In this document: one piece after another, positions 47,053 to 51,485 of the stretch | Layout of the letters: the number at the start of each line of letters is the position of its first letter | How positions within the stretch are numbered: the stretch's first letter is position 1 | Source of the DNA: Parabacteroides sp. PH5-46 | Lineage (GTDB): Bacteria > Bacteroidota > Bacteroidia > Bacteroidales > Tannerellaceae | NCBI RefSeq assembly: GCF_029892785.1 | Contig: NZ_JARXXA010000023.1 | Location: forward strand, 1 to 51,485 | Direction: 5' to 3' | DNA length: 51,485 bases | Notes under the pieces: model-generated | Database searches by the model: none | The model's input: the letters and a program-made list of their open reading frames with translations, nothing else | What the model was told of the DNA's origin: nothing | Made by a program: the position numbers and the translations under genes

Positions 47053-48327
47053 ATGAAAACGAGAAGTAAACAAGCAATCTTTTTCTTCATGATTCTGGCT
47101 ATGCTGCTTTCATTGAACCCGCTACAGGCACAAGAAGTGAACGGCAATGGGAATGGCAACGGCGATTATATTACCGTCAGCGGAATTGTAAGAGATCAGA
47201 AAAGCAGAAAAAAACTGGAATATGCCAACATTTCCATTCCCGGCAGCAATATAGGAACTGTTACCAATACAGAGGGAGGTTTCAGCATCAAGATCAAGAA
47301 CACATTACTAGCCAAGGAAGTGGAGGTCTCTCACGTGGGTTATCTGAGTAGTATCATACCGTTGAACGGCAATGATATATCGGATGTTGTAGTGAATCTG
47401 GTTCCCGTCAGTAATCTCCTGGAAGAAATTGTTGTACGGGCCAGAGACCCTCGCTACATTGTAGAAGAAGCAATCAGTAAAATAGCTGTAAACTACAGCA
47501 GTAGCAATAATATGCTGACCGGTTTCTATCGCGAAACAGCTCAGAAAGGAAGACGCTACATTAATATATCGGAAGCCATTATCGATATATATAAAACGCC
47601 TTACACCGAAGATGCTACGCGCGACCGGGTACAGATATTCAAAGGCCGTTCCCTACTCAGCCAAAAGAAGAGTGACACACTGGTAGTGAAGCTATTAGGA
47701 GGACCTAACTTATCAATATATGTAGACATCGTAAAGAATCCCGATATTCTGTTTGACGAAGAGACACTGCCGCTCTATTCCTTCAAAATGGAAGAGGCTA
47801 TCATGATTAACGATCGCCCGCAATACGTAATCAGCTTTACCCCGCAAGCCATACTGCCTTATGCTTTGTATCAAGGAAAGCTATATATCGACAAGGAACG
47901 CCTGGCCTTCACACGAGCTGAATATCAACTGAATATGGATGATAGGAATAAGGCTACGCAAGCTATCCTGAAAAAGAAACCATTCGGACTGCGATTCAAG
48001 CCATTAGAGGTTTCGTTCCTGGTAAGCTACACGCAGCGGGGCGACTTAACCTACCTCAGCTACATACGCAACGAGGTACGCTTTAATTGCGACTGGAAAA
48101 GAAGACTATTTGCCACCAATTATACCATCGACTCGGAAATGGTAGTAACCGACATGCAAACAGATAATGTAACAAACATTCCTTATCGTCAAGCCTTTAA
48201 AGCGTCACAATCGCTGTCGGACAGGGTGAGCGACTTTATGGATGATGATTTCTGGGGAGCCTATAACATTATAGAACCGACAGAGTCTCTGGAATCTGCC
48301 GTCAATAAGTTGAGAAAGCAGAAATAA
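47053..48327 (+). CDS. Secreted CarboxypepD_reg-like domain protein (paralog of 49808-51367)
   Basis: From the ATG at 47053 the protein has 424 residues: a signal peptide (about 1-27, ending PLQAQ), a Gly/Asn run, a CarboxypepD_reg-like beta-sandwich (about 40-120; VSGIVRDQKSRKKLEYANIS and NTEGGFSI), the segment EEIVVRARDPRYIVEEAISK, and a long C-terminal domain with FYRET, KPLEVSFLVSYTQRGDLTYL and the ending DFWGAYNIIEPTESLESAVN. The same features in the same order occur in the protein at 49808-51367, which has an extra STN domain. The function is unknown. A -7 box separates it from the sigma gene downstream. The placement suggests it is a target or partner of that signalling system. Confidence 0.85.
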   Translation: MKTRSKQAIFFFMILAMLLSLNPLQAQEVNGNGNGNGDYITVSGIVRDQKSRKKLEYANISIPGSNIGTVTNTEGGFSIKIKNTLLAKEVEVSHVGYLSSIIPLNGNDISDVVVNLVPVSNLLEEIVVRARDPRYIVEEAISKIAVNYSSSNNMLTGFYRETAQKGRRYINISEAIIDIYKTPYTEDATRDRVQIFKGRSLLSQKKSDTLVVKLLGGPNLSIYVDIVKNPDILFDEETLPLYSFKMEEAIMINDRPQYVISFTPQAILPYALYQGKLYIDKERLAFTRAEYQLNMDDRNKATQAILKKKPFGLRFKPLEVSFLVSYTQRGDLTYLSYIRNEVRFNCDWKRRLFATNYTIDSEMVVTDMQTDNVTNIPYRQAFKASQSLSDRVSDFMDDDFWGAYNIIEPTESLESAVNKLRKQK

Positions 48328-48348
48328 GAATATATCATTTACTTTTCG

Positions 48349-48356
48349 TATATTTG
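48349..48356 (+). promoter_or_regulatory. -7 box for the second sigma operon
   Basis: TATATTTG fits TAnnTTTG, 32 bases before the sigma ATG at 48388. It suggests that the sigma/anti-sigma/STN genes can be transcribed apart from the upstream paralog. Confidence 0.45.
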
Positions 48357-48387
48357 AATAAGTAATTCTATTATTCGGCAAACGGTG

Positions 48388-48939
48388 ATGACTGGCGATT
48401 TAAGCGTATTAAAGAAGATAAAGGAGGGTGATATCGGTACATTCGAAAAGGTATTCCGGATGTACTATTCCCCTCTTTGCTTATATGCTGCCGGCATAAC
48501 CGGAAAGATGTACGTAGCAGAAGAGATTGTTCAGGACTTATTCTATGTATTCTGGAAAGACAGAGAGGATATTCACATCTTCCACTCGCTGAAAAACTAT
48601 ATGTACGGGGCAGTACGGAACCGATCGCTCCAATACTGCGAGCATCAGGATGTGAAAAACCGGCATCGCGAAACCGTTCTGTCCAAAGGTGAGGTAAATG
48701 GAGAAGAGAATCCGCAGGAGGCGCTGGAATACAGGGAACTGGAAGAGCTGATCAACCGTACGCTCAATAAGCTTCCCGAACGCCGCTTACGCATCTTCAG
48801 AATGCATCGGTTTGAAGGGAAAAAGTATACCGAGATAGCCTCGGAACTGTCTTTATCAGTGAAAACCATAGAAGCAGAAATAACAAAGGCTCTTCAGATG
48901 TTACGAAAAGAAATAGAGAATTATACACATATAGCATGA
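48388..48939 (+). CDS. ECF sigma-70 factor, Bacteroidetes type
   Basis: From the ATG at 48388 (a GTG one codon before is less likely) this is a 183-residue ECF factor. Region 2 includes FRMYYSPLCLYAAGI, VQDLFYVFWKDRE and LKNYMYGAVRNRSLQY. Region 4 includes LPERRLRIFRMHRFEGKKY and the helix-turn-helix YTEIASELSLSVKTIEAEI. It overlaps the FecR gene by 4 bases (ATGA). Its regulon is unknown; the two flanking paralogs are the natural candidates. Confidence 0.94.
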   Translation: MTGDLSVLKKIKEGDIGTFEKVFRMYYSPLCLYAAGITGKMYVAEEIVQDLFYVFWKDREDIHIFHSLKNYMYGAVRNRSLQYCEHQDVKNRHRETVLSKGEVNGEENPQEALEYRELEELINRTLNKLPERRLRIFRMHRFEGKKYTEIASELSLSVKTIEAEITKALQMLRKEIENYTHIA

Positions 48940-49793
48940 CTAAAAAAGAACATAATACAGTAGACACGAACCAGGCTTGGCATCAGTTGTATGCCCGTTT
49001 GGAACAAGACGGATTGATTCCTGACAAAGCGAGAGCCAAACAGACTCGCCTATTCAGGCAAGCCGCTACCAGATGGGCCGCAGCAATCGCACTACTCTGC
49101 ATCTGCACAGCTACTTTCCTCTTCCTGAGAAACCAACAGGCTGGGACGAATCCCAACCTTCTGACACTGAAGAACGAAAAAGGGGCTCTGACATTGGTAA
49201 CAACCCTGGAAGACGGCTCTATCATCTACTTGGGAGACGACACGCAAATACAATACCCGGAGCACTTTAACCAAGACAAAAGAGAAGTAGCCTTAGAGGG
49301 TAACGCCCGATTTGATGTAGCCGGAAACCGGGAACGCCCGTTTCTGATTGAAACCCAGGACATACAGATAGAAGTAATCGGGACAGCCTTTAATGTGCAA
49401 AGTACCGACCATCTGCCATTTGAGCTATCCGTTCAGCGGGGAGAAGTGAAGGTAACCTATAAAAAGAACAATAAAAGCATTCATGTAAAGGCCGGCGAAA
49501 CCGTTCGCCTGTCATCCAGCCAATGGTTACTGGAAGAAACAATGGATGATCTGACATTTGCAGACTACACCCGGCGCATGCGCTTCAAAGACGAGAGACT
49601 GGCAGATATCCTCCGGGTGATCAACAATGAATCGCTTGGCAGCATGTTGCAAACAACCCCGTCCCTGGAAGATCGCAGGCTGACAGTGAGTTTTGACAAC
49701 AACTCGCCGGAAACGATGGCGGAGCTGATCTGTACTGCTTTTAAGCTGAAATATAAAAAAGAAAATAACGTATTACTGATCTCTGAACCCTGA
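48936..49793 (+). CDS. FecR-family anti-sigma factor
   Basis: This 285-residue protein has a short cytoplasmic part, one membrane helix (about 46-64), a periplasmic FecR domain (about 82-180; LEDGSIIYLGDDTQIQYP, LEGNARFDV, IGTAFNVQS, SVQRGEVKVTYK) and a C-terminal DUF4974-like part (about 205-282; FKDERLADILRVINNE). It is translationally coupled to the sigma gene and followed 14 bases later by the STN protein, which could be its signalling partner. Confidence 0.93.
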   Translation: MTKKEHNTVDTNQAWHQLYARLEQDGLIPDKARAKQTRLFRQAATRWAAAIALLCICTATFLFLRNQQAGTNPNLLTLKNEKGALTLVTTLEDGSIIYLGDDTQIQYPEHFNQDKREVALEGNARFDVAGNRERPFLIETQDIQIEVIGTAFNVQSTDHLPFELSVQRGEVKVTYKKNNKSIHVKAGETVRLSSSQWLLEETMDDLTFADYTRRMRFKDERLADILRVINNESLGSMLQTTPSLEDRRLTVSFDNNSPETMAELICTAFKLKYKKENNVLLISEP

Positions 49794-49807
49794 TATCATG
49801 CCATAAG

Positions 49808-51367
49808 ATGAAAACCCGGGCTTTATATCTGTCTATCTGCGCAATCATAGGAGTGCTGCTAATCATAGCCCTCCCGGTACAGGCAGATAATGAAGATATA
49901 CTGAGCCGGAAGATCAACCTGCCCAAGTCGAAAGGTACAATCTATGAACTGCTGGAGAAAGTGACCGAACGCTCCGGTTGTCTTTTTATTTATGATAGCA
50001 GAGTGATTAAAAACGAACAAACCGTAAACGTAAAAAAGGGTGAATATACCATTAGGCAAGCGATTTACGAAATCACAGGTAACCGAAACCTCTCACTGCG
50101 AGTTATAGGCAACCATATCTTGATTGAACTGCCTGCAGGGAGTTACAAACCCCAACAAGAGGCCGTTGCCCCGAAAGACACAGTGTCGACTCACTTTACG
50201 ATCGAGGGGTCACTGTTCGACCGTTTCAGCAATGAGCCGATTCCTTTTGCTTCCGTAGGGTTACCCGCTGAAGGTATCGGAACCATCACCAACATGAATG
50301 GCGACTTCCGCCTTCGGCTACCCGACTCACTTGGACAAGCAACTATCCAGTTCTCGCACATTGGATACCTTCCTCAATTTATGGACGTATCAACCCTTAT
50401 GGGACGCCCGAATACCCTCTCCTTGGAGCCTAAAGTCATCTCGCTACAGGAAGTGGTAGTCCGCCTGGTGAACCCCCAACGGCTAATAAGGGAAATGCTG
50501 GATAGCCGAAAAACAAACTACAACCGGGAACCGGTATATCTGACCTCCTTTTACAGAGAAGGTGTTGAACACAAGAAAGGTATCGTCAACCTGACAGAAG
50601 CTGTATTCAAGATATATAAAGCACCTTACGATCATGAATATTCCAAAGATCAGGTGAAACTATTAAAAATGCGGCAGATCAGCAATGAAGAAGAAAAAGA
50701 TACCTTGATAGCTAAAATGAAGTCGGGCATCAACGCATCTCTGATGCTCGACCTGGTAAAGAACTTACCCGAGTTCCTGTTGGAGGAGTATACCTACCTT
50801 TACAACTATGCTCATACGGATATAACAGTAATAGATAACCGCCTGGTAAATGTCATAACCTTTGAACAGAAAAAAGAAGTAAAAACACCCCTGTATCGGG
50901 GAGAGATTTTCATTGACAGTGAGAATAATGCCTTACTATCCGTTCAGTTCGAGATACATCCCAAATACGTAGAAAAGGCCGCCGGAATGTTTGTAGAAAG
51001 AAAGAGCCGAGCTCTCGACATAAAACCTCAGCAAATAAGCTACACCGTGTCTTACAAGCAATGGAATAACAAGTATTATGTCAATCACGTACGCGGAGAC
51101 CTACACTTCAGAATTAAGAAAAAGAAGAAGCTATGGGGCTCTGTCAATCTACACACCTGGTTTGAGATGGTCACCTGCAAAATAGATACTACCGACGTAA
51201 GCCGTTTCACCCGCAATGAAGCCCTGCAGACAAGAACTATCTTTGCCGATACCAACTTCAGTTACGATGCCACTTTCTGGGAAGATTTCAACGTCATCCT
51301 CCCCGAAGAAAAATTAAGTGAATCCATCAATAAAATAACCGCCAAAATAGAAGAAACCGGCTTTTAG
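49808..51367 (+). CDS. STN plus CarboxypepD_reg-like secreted protein without a TonB-receptor barrel
   Basis: The 519 residues hold a signal peptide (about 1-26, ending VQA), an STN domain (about 33-108; INLPKSKGTIYELLEKV), a CarboxypepD_reg-like domain (about 130-208; IEGSLFDRFSNEPIPFASVG and NMNGDFRL), the link LQEVVVRLVNPQRL, and a C-terminal domain shared with the 47053-48327 protein (FYREGVEH, QISYTVSYKQWNNKYYVNHV, TFWEDFNVILPEEKLSESI). Family knowledge: STN domains normally sit on TonB receptors and contact FecR. Here no plug or barrel follows; the C-terminal half is about 300 residues. A role as sensor for the upstream FecR is inferred. Confidence 0.85.
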   Translation: MKTRALYLSICAIIGVLLIIALPVQADNEDILSRKINLPKSKGTIYELLEKVTERSGCLFIYDSRVIKNEQTVNVKKGEYTIRQAIYEITGNRNLSLRVIGNHILIELPAGSYKPQQEAVAPKDTVSTHFTIEGSLFDRFSNEPIPFASVGLPAEGIGTITNMNGDFRLRLPDSLGQATIQFSHIGYLPQFMDVSTLMGRPNTLSLEPKVISLQEVVVRLVNPQRLIREMLDSRKTNYNREPVYLTSFYREGVEHKKGIVNLTEAVFKIYKAPYDHEYSKDQVKLLKMRQISNEEEKDTLIAKMKSGINASLMLDLVKNLPEFLLEEYTYLYNYAHTDITVIDNRLVNVITFEQKKEVKTPLYRGEIFIDSENNALLSVQFEIHPKYVEKAAGMFVERKSRALDIKPQQISYTVSYKQWNNKYYVNHVRGDLHFRIKKKKKLWGSVNLHTWFEMVTCKIDTTDVSRFTRNEALQTRTIFADTNFSYDATFWEDFNVILPEEKLSESINKITAKIEETGF

Positions 51368-51435
51368 TATCTACTAAACAAGTATCTCTTTATTTAGTCA
51401 CCCCTTAAAAAGCGGCTTTAAGTTTTTCACTTAAT

Positions 51436-51475
51436 AAAATTGTCTGTATCCGTAAAATGATATAGGCAATTTTTT
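51436..51475 (+). terminator. Terminator of the second sigma operon
   Basis: A 15-bp stem with two G-U wobbles (51436-51450 with 51459-51473) and an 8-base loop ends in a T run reaching 51475. It lies about 70 bases after the last gene. Bases 51368-51435 show no gene. Confidence 0.8.
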
Positions 51476-51485
51476 GTTTGTATTT

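Overview
The window reads as a chromosomal segment of a Bacteroidales bacterium, probably close to Parabacteroides/Tannerellaceae, although the species cannot be fixed from sequence alone. The evidence is a SusC/SusD pair under an ECF sigma/FecR anti-sigma pair, a second ECF/FecR pair, TAnnTTTG promoter boxes in front of many genes, A-rich instead of Shine-Dalgarno leaders, a trpB-E-G-D-C-F-A operon, and a PurF-like/CarA/CarB cluster. No rRNA, tRNA, CRISPR array, integrase or intact insertion sequence was seen. Coding density is high and gene order is mostly housekeeping.

Layout. 201-7060 (+): ECF sigma, FecR anti-sigma, SusC-type TonB receptor with an N-terminal STN signalling domain, and a SusD lipoprotein, closed by a strong hairpin at 7093-7135. 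14004-7157 (-): folC, an MFS transporter, ispE, a secreted S9 peptidase and a LytTR response regulator, closely spaced. 14075-14332 (+): a small four-cysteine TSCPD protein. 20339-14321 (-): CBS/ACT-like protein, NAD kinase, a DUF3078 barrel and a two-gene heterodimeric ABC exporter. 20470-22958 (+): ExbB, ExbD, TonB-like protein and a DJ-1 family protein. 26625-23044 (-): metA, a U32 protein and a lipoprotein cyclophilin, overlapping end to end. 29118-27077 (-): tatA, tatC and an isoaspartyl peptidase. 29258-36765 (+): fabD, then the full trp operon, which has its own promoter, a leader peptide with tandem Trp codons and an intrinsic terminator. 43985-36992 (-): PurF-like amidotransferase, a fused CarA-CarB and a Crp/Fnr-type regulator. 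46591-44248 (-): an AT-rich pair, an OmpA-family protein and a TlpA-like thioredoxin with a DUF3738-like tail. 47053-51367 (+): two paralogous secreted proteins flanking a sigma/anti-sigma pair; the second paralog carries an STN domain but no TonB-receptor barrel.

The most notable structures are non-genic or hybrid. (1) A C/G-rich inverted-repeat element (40929-40995) lies in frame at the CarA-CarB junction and is translated as the linker of a single 1454-residue protein; a related element is translated as the N-terminus of the U32 protein. (2) Two intergenic arrays, at 26774-26859 and 46839-46922, each hold four units at an exact 22-bp period; their sequences are unrelated but their architecture is alike. 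(3) A textbook-like trp attenuator precedes trpB. (4) The last operon looks like a surface-signalling sigma system whose STN-bearing sensor is not a TonB-dependent receptor.

Functionally, the ExbB/ExbD/TonB-like set could energise SusC-type uptake, the two FecR/ECF systems would link envelope events to transcription, and the trp, met, folate, isoprenoid, NADP and carbamoyl-phosphate genes are core biosynthesis. All functional statements rest on motif recognition by eye; no search was run.
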